Part shown: positions 7,121 to 14,497 of the stretch, piece after piece
How positions within the stretch are numbered: the first letter of the stretch is position 1
Layout: every line of letters begins with the position of its first letter
DNA from: Oscillospiraceae bacterium
Lineage (GTDB): Bacteria > Bacillota > Clostridia > Oscillospirales > Oscillospiraceae
Length of the DNA: 14,776 bases
NCBI GenBank assembly: GCA_016296235.1
Contig: JAEDJR010000027.1
Location: forward strand, 1 to 14,776
Direction: 5' to 3'
Translations under genes and position numbers: made by a program
Notes under the pieces: model-generated
Database searches by the model: none
What the model saw: only the letters and a program-made list of their open reading frames with translations
What the model was told of the DNA's origin: nothing

Positions 7121-7148
7121 TTTACAAATCGAAAAAAACCGGTATACT
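7121..7148 (+). promoter_or_regulatory. Promoter of the xdhC-family gene
   Basis: TTTACA (7121-7126) and TATACT (7143-7148) are 16 bases apart, between the copper terminator and the gene start at 7204. The ribosome site AAAGGGGA follows at 7189-7196. No operator-like palindrome is evident. Confidence 0.55.
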
Positions 7149-7203
7149 GAAATTGCAGCGACACGGACGCAATGCCGTGGGCTGACTGAAAGGGGACTGT
7201 ACA

Positions 7204-8217
7204 ATGAGAACCATGCTCAAGACGATGAAGGAACGGCTCGCGGCCGGTGAAGAACTGGCTTTGGTTACGGTGACGGCTGCGTCCGGCGCCACACCCCGGG
7301 GAGCGGGCGCGAGAATGCTGGTGAACCAGGAGGGACGGATCTGCGGGACCATCGGCGGCGGCGCTGTGGAGTTCCGCTCCATCCAGATGGCGCAGCAGAT
7401 GCTGGAGAAAAAGACCTCCTGCCAGCATGATTTCTCCCTGACGAGAAACGATGTGGAGAATCTGGGCATGATTTGCGGCGGTGATGTGCGTGTCTTTTTC
7501 CGGTATTTGCCTGCCTGCGATGAAAATGCCCTGGCTGTTTCGGCGGAAGCGGAGCAGCAGTTTTCCCTGGGTCATGCTCTGTGGCTTCTGGACGACCTGG
7601 GGGATGGCGGCGGTCTGACCCTCTGGACCCGGGAGGAAGGCTTTTTTGGTGCGGAAGCGCCCCGGTGGCTGGAGAGCGAACTGGGAAACCGTCCCCATCG
7701 GGTGCAGCGGGATGGCCGGGACTTCTTTGTGGAGCAGATCTGCGCCTCCGGCCGGGTCTATATCTTCGGCGGCGGCCATGTGGCCCAGGAGCTGGAGCCG
7801 GTTTTGTCCCATGTGGGCTTCCGCTGCGTGGTGCTGGATGACCGCCCGGAATTCACCCGTCCGGAGCTGTTCCCCACGGCGGAGGAGATTCGCCTGGTGG
7901 ACTTCAACCGGCTGGAGGACTATGTGACCCTGAGCGCGGAGGATTACGTCTGCGTCATGACCCGGGGCCATGCCTACGACACTGTGGTGCAGGCGCAGAT
8001 TTTGCGGCAGAAGCCTGCCTATGTGGGCGTCATCGGCAGCCGGGCCAAGGCAGCCGGGGTACGGAAACGGCTCCTGGAGGAATTCGGCCTCACCGAGGAG
8101 GATGTAAACCGCATCACCACCCCCATCGGCCTGGAAATCCAGGCGGAGACTCCGGCGGAGATCGCCATTTCCATTGCCGCCCAGCTGATCCAGTTCCGGG
8201 CGCAGCGGAGTCAATAA
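7204..8217 (+). CDS. xdhC: XdhC/CoxI family molybdenum-hydroxylase maturation protein
   Basis: This encodes 337 residues from the ATG at 7204, seven bases after AAAGGGGA. The N-terminal XdhC/CoxI domain shows TPRGAG (30-35), GTIGGGAVE (48-56) and MICGGD (89-94), whose Cys is the conserved one of the family. The C-terminal half is a Rossmann domain: IFGGGHVAQELE (187-197), LDDRPEF (211-217), TRGHAYD (253-259), VGVIGSRAK (274-282) and a final TPAEIAISIAAQLI. Proteins of this family help insert sulfurated molybdenum cofactor into xanthine dehydrogenase-like enzymes, and in Clostridia some serve selenium-dependent hydroxylases. No hydroxylase, cofactor gene or selenium gene is near, so the client enzyme cannot be named. 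The gene stands alone between two terminators. Family assignment is firm; precise role is not. Confidence 0.88.
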   Translation: MRTMLKTMKERLAAGEELALVTVTAASGATPRGAGARMLVNQEGRICGTIGGGAVEFRSIQMAQQMLEKKTSCQHDFSLTRNDVENLGMICGGDVRVFFRYLPACDENALAVSAEAEQQFSLGHALWLLDDLGDGGGLTLWTREEGFFGAEAPRWLESELGNRPHRVQRDGRDFFVEQICASGRVYIFGGGHVAQELEPVLSHVGFRCVVLDDRPEFTRPELFPTAEEIRLVDFNRLEDYVTLSAEDYVCVMTRGHAYDTVVQAQILRQKPAYVGVIGSRAKAAGVRKRLLEEFGLTEEDVNRITTPIGLEIQAETPAEIAISIAAQLIQFRAQRSQ

Positions 8218-8221
8218 AAAG

Positions 8222-8261
8222 CATCCCGGGAAAAGCGTCGCCTTTTCCCGGGATGTTCGTT
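8222..8261. terminator. Bidirectional terminator between xdhC and mal
   Basis: A perfect 14-bp stem (8222-8235 with 8242-8255) has a six-base loop CGTCGC. On the plus strand it is followed by TTCGTTTTTT. On the minus strand the run AAAAA at 8216-8220 gives GCTTTTT after the stem. It lies between converging stop codons at 8217 and 8264 and can end both transcripts. Confidence 0.93.
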
Positions 8262-8263
8262 TT

Positions 8264-9514
8264 TTAGCGCTTTTTTGCGGCGCGCAGAGCCAGAATACGG
8301 TTCATTTCGTTGTAGACGATCATGAAGCCCTCGTCCACGCCCATGCCGGGCTTTGCCAGAATCTGAGCCGGCTGAGTGGCCATGGCGCAGTGGACGCAGA
8401 CCTGGGCGCTGCGGTCGGTCTCGTTGCAGGTGCCGCCCTGGTAGGCGCCGATGCCCTTCTCCTTGCAGTAGAGCACGGCTTCGATGGTGTTGTTGATGCC
8501 GCCCAGATCGGGGGTCTTGATCTGCACCATGTGTCCCGCCTTGTGGTCGGCGAAGAGCTTGATGTCCTCCAGGGTGTTGCACCACTCGTCGGCCACCAGC
8601 TCCACCTGGATGCCCCGGTCGTCCAGCTCCCTGGTCAGGCCCGCCAGCGCCTCCAGCTGGGTTTCCCGGTCGCAGTCGCAGTCCATGGGGCCTTCAATGC
8701 GCAGGTGGAAGGGCTTGGCGATTTCCTCCAGCTGTCCGATGTAGTCGGCCATTTCCTTGTAGTTGTTGTTGCCGAAGGCGGCGCCGATGGTGCCGTAGAC
8801 GTCCATGTGCAGCACGGGCATATAGCTTTCGTCCGTGCGGTGCTCCAGGATCCGATCCCGCAGCCAGCCGATGTATTCAGCCAGCTTTTCACCGTGACGG
8901 CCCAGCTTGGTGTCGATGTTGTTGATCAGAGCGTGGGGCAGCACCTGGGCGCCCTTGATAATCATCTTGTCGGCGTTGTCATAGCGGTCGTCGCCGGACT
9001 GGGTGAAGATGGGAATGGGGGTTTCGGACACGGTGCAGCCGTACTCGTCGGCCACAACCTCGCACATGAGACGGCCGGTGGCCTTGGCAACGGCGTCCAG
9101 GATGGCCTGGGACACGCCGTAGCGGATGGCGGTGTGCAGGCGCTTGCCCTCCACCTGAATGGCCTCCATCATGGCGCACAGGCCCCGGAAGTCATTGGCC
9201 TCCTGGCCCACCAGCTGAGGCTTGATGTACCGGTCAATGATGGGAATGAAATCCCGGGCCAGGAACAAAGGATCGCGTCCACCGGCGCCGGAGTACTGCA
9301 CGGCGGCGCAGTCGCCATAGGCAACCTGCCCGTCCTCCAGAACCAGCATCACGGAAATGGCTTCGCCCGCCTGACGGACGGCAGTAAAGCCCTCGGTCAC
9401 GGGCTGCCCCACATAGAACACTCCGTCATGACCGGCGCCGCGCTTGATGGCCCGCTGATCGTCAAAATAGAAGCCGGTGCGGCCTGCGGAACAAACAACA
9501 TCCACAATTTTCAT
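8264..9514 (-). CDS. mal: Methylaspartate ammonia-lyase
   Basis: This 416-residue enolase-superfamily enzyme, close to the usual 413, removes ammonia from (2S,3S)-3-methylaspartate to give mesaconate in the cytosol. All key residues are visible: the general base Lys333 in QIKTPDLGG, His194 in VLPHAL, and the Mg2+ ligands Asp238 (HMDVYG), Glu274 (RIEGP) and Asp309 (VADEW). Positions match the clostridial enzyme within two residues. Start is the ATG at 9514 with AAGGAG ten bases upstream. It follows glmE after 18 bases and is the last gene of the glm operon, the same order glmS-glmL-glmE-mal known from Clostridium tetanomorphum. A strong terminator follows it. Confidence 0.97.
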   Translation of the reverse strand: MKIVDVVCSAGRTGFYFDDQRAIKRGAGHDGVFYVGQPVTEGFTAVRQAGEAISVMLVLEDGQVAYGDCAAVQYSGAGGRDPLFLARDFIPIIDRYIKPQLVGQEANDFRGLCAMMEAIQVEGKRLHTAIRYGVSQAILDAVAKATGRLMCEVVADEYGCTVSETPIPIFTQSGDDRYDNADKMIIKGAQVLPHALINNIDTKLGRHGEKLAEYIGWLRDRILEHRTDESYMPVLHMDVYGTIGAAFGNNNYKEMADYIGQLEEIAKPFHLRIEGPMDCDCDRETQLEALAGLTRELDDRGIQVELVADEWCNTLEDIKLFADHKAGHMVQIKTPDLGGINNTIEAVLYCKEKGIGAYQGGTCNETDRSAQVCVHCAMATQPAQILAKPGMGVDEGFMIVYNEMNRILALRAAKKR

Positions 9515-9532
9515 AGTGACAACGCTCCTTTA

Positions 9533-10984
9533 TCAATATCTGGGACGGCCCACCAGACGGCCCTTGCCGATGGCGTAGACGTCATCGATGACCATCTGGA
9601 AGGAGGCCTTCCGTTTTTCAAATTTGGCACGCTCGTCGATTTTGGCGGCGTGGAAGTCCTTCAGATCCTGGGTGAAGGGCAGGTGTCCCATATTCAGAAT
9701 GCGCACGGCGCCGTCGTTGTCCCGGCAGGGGAGCATCAGGCCGGCATTGGCCCGGCAGGGGGCAAAGGGCACATCCAGAACACCGGCCTGGACGCCGCGG
9801 CACACGCCCACAGCGATGTCGCCCTGACCCAGTTCGAAGCATTTGTCCACAATGCAGCGGGTCTCCTGGCGGATGATTTCCTCCTCCAGAGGCAGGCGGC
9901 TGTCCTGGAAGGTCTGGTCGGTCATCATGTTGACCACCTGCTTGGTGCAGCGCAGACCCTGGGCGTTGGCCTCCATGGTGGGGATGCCCACAGCCTCGTG
10001 GGGACTCTTGACAATGACCTTGGTGGCCTTGGAGAAGGCGGCGATGAGGCTGCCGGTGGCGATAACGCCGAAGGCCTTGGCCTCGTCAGCGGGGAAGCCG
10101 CCCATCCACTGGTGCAGCACCGTGGTCACCACCACGTCGTCGTAGCCGTACTTGCGCAGATACTCATCTGTCAGCTCCTGGAGGGTGCGGATGGCGGCCA
10201 CGTCCTGCACCAGGTTGCCGCACTGGCCGTAGCCCACGGTGATGTTCTTCACGCCCTGCTCGGCGGCCAGCAGCGCCTCGATGATGGCGGCGGCGTGGGA
10301 GATGCAGGGGGGCACCAGGGTGCCGGTCAGGGGGCCGTAGGGCTCCCGGTTGATGGAGACGCCCATTTCCTCATACAGGCCCGTCAGCCGGTCCACATAC
10401 TGCCAGTCCTGGATGGTGCGCTCCATGGGAATGTTTTTGCAGTAGGGCAGGTTGTAGGAGATGCCGCCGCCCTCGTAGCTGGTGAAGCCGCCTGCGTAGG
10501 TGATCTCCGTCAGCAGCCGGGCGTCCGGCGTGCCGTGGCGCACCTGCAGGGGGGTATGTACGCTTTCAATTACCCGGCGGCAGCCGGCCACGCCGTGGTT
10601 GACGGCGGGGAAACCGTTGAGCATGGCCCGATCCAGACGGATGGATTCGGCAATGCCGTTTTCGGCCTCCTCATAGCGGTTCTGCCGGGTGTAGCTGTCG
10701 ATGGTGGTGGGCAGCAGATCGGCCTCGCCCTGATCCTGGAGATACTGCATCAGCTCAATGTGCTTTTCAATGACAGGAACACCGGCCCGGGGCTGTACCA
10801 GGGTTTTGCCGGCGTTTTTGGCGGCCAGCAGCTTTTTGGAGAAAATCTGATCGTCGGACATGGCTTTATGGTAGTCCACAGCTTCCTGCAGGTTGACGTC
10901 CTTGCCGGTGGGCCACTGGGCCAGGACTTCTTTCCGCAGGCGGGCAAATTCATCGTCGGGAATCCGCTTATTCTGAATATCCAT
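9533..10984 (-). CDS. glmE: Glutamate mutase epsilon (E) subunit
   Basis: This encodes 483 residues from the ATG at 10984. An in-frame TTG at 10993 is nearer the ribosome site but leaves only one base of spacing, and numbering from the ATG fits the family exactly. The glutamate-binding residues of the Clostridium cochlearium enzyme fall at the same numbers: Arg66 (QPRAG), Arg100, Arg149, Glu171, Tyr177 and Tyr181. The protein is the TIM-barrel catalytic subunit that, with GlmS and adenosylcobalamin, rearranges L-glutamate to (2S,3S)-3-methylaspartate by a radical route. Its start lies 17 bases inside the end of glmL, with the site AAGGAG in the glmL coding sequence, so the two are translationally coupled. 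Confidence 0.97.
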   Translation of the reverse strand: MDIQNKRIPDDEFARLRKEVLAQWPTGKDVNLQEAVDYHKAMSDDQIFSKKLLAAKNAGKTLVQPRAGVPVIEKHIELMQYLQDQGEADLLPTTIDSYTRQNRYEEAENGIAESIRLDRAMLNGFPAVNHGVAGCRRVIESVHTPLQVRHGTPDARLLTEITYAGGFTSYEGGGISYNLPYCKNIPMERTIQDWQYVDRLTGLYEEMGVSINREPYGPLTGTLVPPCISHAAAIIEALLAAEQGVKNITVGYGQCGNLVQDVAAIRTLQELTDEYLRKYGYDDVVVTTVLHQWMGGFPADEAKAFGVIATGSLIAAFSKATKVIVKSPHEAVGIPTMEANAQGLRCTKQVVNMMTDQTFQDSRLPLEEEIIRQETRCIVDKCFELGQGDIAVGVCRGVQAGVLDVPFAPCRANAGLMLPCRDNDGAVRILNMGHLPFTQDLKDFHAAKIDERAKFEKRKASFQMVIDDVYAIGKGRLVGRPRY

Positions 10985-12359
10985 GCTGTTCAAGCTCCTT
11001 TTTCATGATTCTCAGGGCTGTCTGGGGATAGTGGGCGGAGAGCAGGCCCATGGCCGCCAGGATGTAACGCCGGTCTACCCAGATACCGGCGGCCTTGGGC
11101 CGCAGGGACATGGGCTGGGCAGGGGACCAGAGGGCGTGCCGCGCGATGGCGGCGGTATCTTTGGTATGGATCAGGCTGCCGCCGGTGACCACAATCTGTT
11201 TCACACCGGTCAGGTCTTTTCCGTTCTGGACGAAGGTCTGGCCCATCATGGTGTAGGTTTCCTCCATGCTACCGGCGTGGCGGCTGACTGCCACTTCAAT
11301 GGCCAGGGAAGCCAGGGCGTGATCCAGAGCCTCCAGCTCCGGGTCACCGTCCGGCAGAGAGTCGGTGTGCCTGCGCAGATCATCCACCAGCTCCTGCACC
11401 CGGCGGGGCGGCAGCTGAGCCAGCTGGCTGACCCGGTTCAGACCGGCGGCCTCCACAATGCCGTGGACGCTGTAGCGCATGCCGATGTCGCCCTCGACCG
11501 TGCGCTTGGAGTAGGGCTCCGGCAAGCCCTTGTAGACAGTGTTCATGGCTTTTGGCATGCCATCGGCCATGGAATAGACGTCGGTGGTGGCGCCGCCCAC
11601 GTCCACGGCCACCAGATCGCCGATGCCGCACTCGCCCTCGCAGCCCTGGGCCAGCAGCTCCATGGCCATCAGCACGGCGGAGGGGGTGGGCATCAGAATG
11701 TCCGACAGGAGCTCCGCCGCTTTGGAAAGCCCCTTGGCCTGGATGATCCGGTGCAGGAAGATTTCCCGGATCTGCTTCTGGGTGGGCTCAATGTTCAGAA
11801 CGCCGAATTTCGGCATGACGTTGGGGCAGACGTAGGTTTCAAATTTTTCCAGGATTCGCTGACATTGCCGGGCAGCGGTACGGTTGCCGGCAATGACCAC
11901 GGGGAAATCCGGCTCCAGAGTGGCCAGCATGGCGGCGTTGTGGAGGATACACTCGCTGTTGCCGCCGTCGGTACCGCCCACCAGCAGGAAAATGTCCGGC
12001 TTGGCGGCCTGAATGTCCTCCAGGTCGTCCTGGGTCAGCTGGAAGGAGTAAAGCCCTGCGATTTTAGCGCCGGCGCCCAGGCTGGCCAGCTTGGCGGCCT
12101 CACTGGTCAGTTCCGGCACAAGACCACTGGCGATCATGCGCAGACCGCCTGCGGCGGAGGAGCAGGCATAGCATTGATCGTAGTCCAGCTTGCCTGTTTT
12201 TTCCTCCAGCTGTGCCAGTGCTTGGTTGAGACCGTCGCCCACATCGGTTTCCACGGTGGTGTAGGCGGCTGCCGTGCCCAGAATGGATTCGGCTTCCACA
12301 TCCACGGCGGTCAACTTTGTGTAGGTGCTGCCGAAGTCAATGAGCAAAACAGGCTTCAC
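10968..12359 (-). CDS. glmL: GlmL/MutL, actin-like ATPase partner of glutamate mutase
   Basis: This encodes 463 residues from a GTG at 12359 that overlaps the glmS stop (GTGA). It has the sugar kinase/actin/Hsp70 nucleotide-binding layout: phosphate-1 motif LLIDFGSTYTK (5-15), VGGTDGGN (127-134) and phosphate-2 motif AVDVGGATTDVYS (251-263). MutL proteins lie between the two mutase subunit genes in Clostridia. They are thought to reactivate or chaperone the B12 enzyme, by analogy with diol dehydratase reactivases; direct proof is limited. There is no strong ribosome site of its own, only a weak GGTGAG inside glmS, so its output probably depends on coupling with glmS. Confidence 0.93.
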   Translation of the reverse strand: MKPVLLIDFGSTYTKLTAVDVEAESILGTAAAYTTVETDVGDGLNQALAQLEEKTGKLDYDQCYACSSAAGGLRMIASGLVPELTSEAAKLASLGAGAKIAGLYSFQLTQDDLEDIQAAKPDIFLLVGGTDGGNSECILHNAAMLATLEPDFPVVIAGNRTAARQCQRILEKFETYVCPNVMPKFGVLNIEPTQKQIREIFLHRIIQAKGLSKAAELLSDILMPTPSAVLMAMELLAQGCEGECGIGDLVAVDVGGATTDVYSMADGMPKAMNTVYKGLPEPYSKRTVEGDIGMRYSVHGIVEAAGLNRVSQLAQLPPRRVQELVDDLRRHTDSLPDGDPELEALDHALASLAIEVAVSRHAGSMEETYTMMGQTFVQNGKDLTGVKQIVVTGGSLIHTKDTAAIARHALWSPAQPMSLRPKAAGIWVDRRYILAAMGLLSAHYPQTALRIMKKELEQHGYSE

Positions 12360-12790
12360 GCAGGCTCACCGTCCATATGCAGCAGCTCCCGCAGGGCGGC
12401 GATGGTGGTCTCGGGGGTGGTTCCCGGCGGGAAGGCCCGGTCAAAGCCCATGGCCTTGAACCGTTTTTCCACATCCGCAAAGGATTGCTTGCCGATGACG
12501 ATGTTGCCGCCAACCACCAGGGGAATGCCCTTGAGACCTGCCTCATCGCACTTGTCGCGCATGCCCCGGCAGTCCAGCTCGCCCTGGCCGTAGAGGGAGG
12601 AGACCACGATGGCATCGGCGTTGGATTCGATGGCGGCGGCGATGTACTCCTCCTGGGATACCATGACGCCCAGGTTCACCACGTCGAAGCCGGCCTCGGT
12701 GAAGGCGTGGTAGAGAATTTTGTTGCCAACCGCATGGACATCGGCGCCGATCACGCCGATTACCAGTACTTTCTTCTTGATTGCCTCCAT
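12356..12790 (-). CDS. glmS: Glutamate mutase sigma (S) subunit, cobalamin-binding
   Basis: This encodes 144 residues from the ATG at 12790, with GAGG about seven bases upstream. The base-off, His-on cobalamin motif DxHxxG is DVHAVG at residues 17-22, with His19 as the cobalt ligand. Later family stretches are SSLYGQGELDC (near 64-74) and GGNIVIGKQ (near 93-101). It is a Rossmann-like small subunit that carries adenosylcobalamin and pairs with GlmE. It is the first gene of the glmS-glmL-glmE-mal operon, with a promoter and palindromic operator just upstream. No cobalamin riboswitch is seen in the leader. The symbol glmS here means glutamate mutase S (also mutS/mamA), not the glucosamine synthase. 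Confidence 0.97.
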   Translation of the reverse strand: MEAIKKKVLVIGVIGADVHAVGNKILYHAFTEAGFDVVNLGVMVSQEEYIAAAIESNADAIVVSSLYGQGELDCRGMRDKCDEAGLKGIPLVVGGNIVIGKQSFADVEKRFKAMGFDRAFPPGTTPETTIAALRELLHMDGEPA

Positions 12791-12835
12791 ATTCTTACCT
12801 CGTTTTCCTGAGATTTGGTTGTGTTGCAGGATTTA

Positions 12836-12858
12836 ACTATATCTATATACTATATAGT
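12836..12858. promoter_or_regulatory. Palindromic operator at the glm promoter
   Basis: A perfect 15-base palindrome CTATATACTATATAG (12843-12857) lies within a wider one with ACTATAT/ATATAGT arms (12836-12842 with 12852-12858). Short AT-rich palindromes built on CTATATAG-like cores are typical of GntR-family, especially YtrA-like, operators. A GntR regulator is encoded directly upstream, so it is the likely binder. The site covers the -10 region of the glm promoter, which fits repression. The palindrome is seen; the binder is inferred. Confidence 0.6.
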
Positions 12859-12875
12859 CCTATACCATTTGTCAA
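12847..12875 (-). promoter_or_regulatory. Promoter of glmS-glmL-glmE-mal
   Basis: On the minus strand there is a perfect TTGACA (12875-12870). Downstream, TATAGT lies 15 bases away (12854-12849) or TAGTAT at 17 bases (12852-12847). The leader to the glmS ATG is then about 50 bases, AT-rich, with no riboswitch-sized structure. Confidence 0.7.
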
Positions 12876-12918
12876 GCGAAAAAGAAGGATCTCATTCGTC
12901 ACATACTCGATTTTGCAA

Positions 12919-12954
12919 GAAAAATTGCACTTCCTGCAAAACGCAGGAAGTGCA
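12919..12954 (-). terminator. Terminator after the GntR regulator
   Basis: A 12-bp stem TGCACTTCCTGC/GCAGGAAGTGCA (12926-12937 with 12943-12954) has the loop AAAAC and on the minus strand is followed by AATTTTTC. It starts five bases after the gntR stop. It separates the fum-gntR transcript from the glm operon, which has its own promoter. Confidence 0.85.
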
Positions 12955-12958
12955 GCGG

Positions 12959-13942
12959 TCAAATATTTTTTTTCTCCCGGATACGACCGATTTTTTCCTG
13001 CAGATAGAGGAAAGAACCCTCGTCCAGCTGGTATGCGCAGCGGATCAATTGTCCGTGAGACGCGAACTGCAAAAGCTGCTGAAGCACCTGTGAAGAGGCG
13101 TATTTTTCCAACTCTTCCGGCACCAAAACCGCAGTTTTGCCCCGCAGAAAGTCGGCACAGTTCCAATCTCCGTCCAGAGATTGGGGAAGCGCGATATCCA
13201 CACGTTCCGTATAGGTTTGGCAGGTATCATAGAGCAGCGCGCCGAACCGCGGACTGCTGCACAGGATTCCCAGGGAATCTCCGGCCTGGAGCTTGACAAT
13301 GGCGGAGACGCTGGGTGTTGAAAGCCGCATCGCAATTCTTGCAATTTTTTTTCTGTCAGGGAGGATGCTTTCCAGATAATGCGCATGCTCCGCCGTGGTC
13401 ACCACCAGGTCAATCTCCTCACCAAGCTGGTAAGGGTAGGACTGGATGCTGCTGAGCAGATAGGCATAGATCTCAACCTGCTCGATCCGGCGCAGCTGGT
13501 CGGACAGCTGAGAGAGGGTTTCCGGATTGCACTCCACCACGGCCACCTTCACCGTGGACAGCTGTTCCGCCCGCTGCCGCAGCTTGAGATTGAGAAAAAT
13601 TCCGATTTCCGACATGGAAAACCCCATGGTCTCCAGCTGATCCAGAACCGTGTCGATGGCAGCCATGGCCTGCTCCTTGCGGCTGGTGGAATTGGCCGGC
13701 TGGTACCGGACAAAGGTGCCGCTTCCCTGAACCTTTTCCACCAGAGACAGCTGCTCCAGCTGGTCATAGGCCCGGTTGATGGTTCCCCGTGCAATCCCCA
13801 GCTCACTGGCCAGCTGCTGCACGGTGGGAAGCTGGGCACCGGCGGGCAGGACGCCCATGCGGATGTCGCTGCGGATGGCGTCCACCAGCTGCTGGTACAG
13901 GGGAACGTCCAGGCCGGGGTCAATGCGGTAGGGCCGCGTCAT
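12959..13942 (-). CDS. GntR-family transcription regulator with large C-terminal domain
   Basis: This encodes 327 residues from the ATG at 13942, overlapping the stop of the beta hydro-lyase gene (ATGA). Residues 10-80 are a GntR winged helix: PLYQQLVDAIRSDI, the recognition region LPTVQQLASELGIARGTI and the wing EKVQGSGTFV. Residues 85-120 may form a helical linker. The remaining 200 residues resemble no GntR effector domain I know by sight. They alternate strands and helices (VKVAVVECN, EIDLVVTTAEHAHYL, TAVLVPEELEKY), somewhat like a ligand-binding Rossmann or periplasmic-binding-protein fold. YtrA-type regulators with this DNA-binding end are normally only about 125 residues. Its place between two blocks of glutamate-fermentation genes, and the palindrome beyond its terminator, suggest it controls that pathway. 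The ligand is unknown. Confidence 0.85.
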   Translation of the reverse strand: MTRPYRIDPGLDVPLYQQLVDAIRSDIRMGVLPAGAQLPTVQQLASELGIARGTINRAYDQLEQLSLVEKVQGSGTFVRYQPANSTSRKEQAMAAIDTVLDQLETMGFSMSEIGIFLNLKLRQRAEQLSTVKVAVVECNPETLSQLSDQLRRIEQVEIYAYLLSSIQSYPYQLGEEIDLVVTTAEHAHYLESILPDRKKIARIAMRLSTPSVSAIVKLQAGDSLGILCSSPRFGALLYDTCQTYTERVDIALPQSLDGDWNCADFLRGKTAVLVPEELEKYASSQVLQQLLQFASHGQLIRCAYQLDEGSFLYLQEKIGRIREKKNI

Positions 13943-14496
13943 GGCTGGCTCTCCAGATATCCGGCCCGGCCGGTTTCGTAGAGGTTGTTCCCCTGGCTGT
14001 CAATGACGACCACCACGGGGAAGTTCTCCACCTCCAGGCGGCGGATGGCCTCAGCGCCCAGATCCTCATAGGCGATGATCTCGGCCTTTTTGATGCATTG
14101 GCTCAGAAGGGCGCCGCAGCCGCCGATGGCGCCGAAGTAGACGGCACCATGGGTTTTCATGGCGTCGATGACCTCGGGCCCGCGTTTGCCTTTGCCGATC
14201 ATGCCGGTCTGACCCAGGGCAATGAGGGTGGGGCTGTAGGCGTCCATGCGGTAGGAGGTGGTGGGGCCGGCGGAGCCGATGGCTTCTCCGGGACGGGCCG
14301 GCGTGGGGCCGACAAAGTAGATGACGGCGTCCTTCAGATCCATCGGCAGCTCCTTGCCCTGGGCGGCCAAATCGCACAGCCGCTTGTGGGCGGCGTCCCG
14401 GGCGGTGTAAATCACGCCGGACAGCAGGCAGCTGTCGCCGGCCTTCAAAGTCCTGGCCTGTTCACGGCTCAGGGGTGTGGTCAGGGAAATCGGCAT
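13939..14496 (-). CDS. Fe-S hydro-lyase beta subunit (class I fumarase type), probably mesaconase
   Basis: This encodes 185 residues from the ATG at 14496, with GGAGG nine bases upstream. Family motifs of the class I fumarase/tartrate dehydratase C-terminal domain are visible: SGVIYTARDAAHKR (26-39), GSAGPTTSYRMD, MIGKGKRG and GAIGGCGALL. The beta chain completes the active site of a [4Fe-4S] hydro-lyase whose cluster is held by the alpha chain. The plain annotation is fumarate hydratase. In the methylaspartate pathway, however, mesaconate is hydrated to (S)-citramalate by a two-subunit enzyme of this type, and these genes stand beside glutamate mutase and mal. I therefore favour mesaconase; fumarase or both activities remain possible. 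The alpha stop is one base before this start, and the end overlaps gntR. Confidence 0.9.
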   Translation of the reverse strand: MPISLTTPLSREQARTLKAGDSCLLSGVIYTARDAAHKRLCDLAAQGKELPMDLKDAVIYFVGPTPARPGEAIGSAGPTTSYRMDAYSPTLIALGQTGMIGKGKRGPEVIDAMKTHGAVYFGAIGGCGALLSQCIKKAEIIAYEDLGAEAIRRLEVENFPVVVVIDSQGNNLYETGRAGYLESQP

Positions 14497-14497
14497 C

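Noticed and set aside
8390..11008. 872-codon open frame on the plus strand opposite mal and glmE
   Set aside because: Antisense shadow across two enzymes with intact catalytic residues; it has no plausible ribosome site or domain.
10983..12593. 536-codon open frame on the plus strand opposite glmL and glmS
   Set aside because: Antisense shadow across two well-identified genes; no domain seen.
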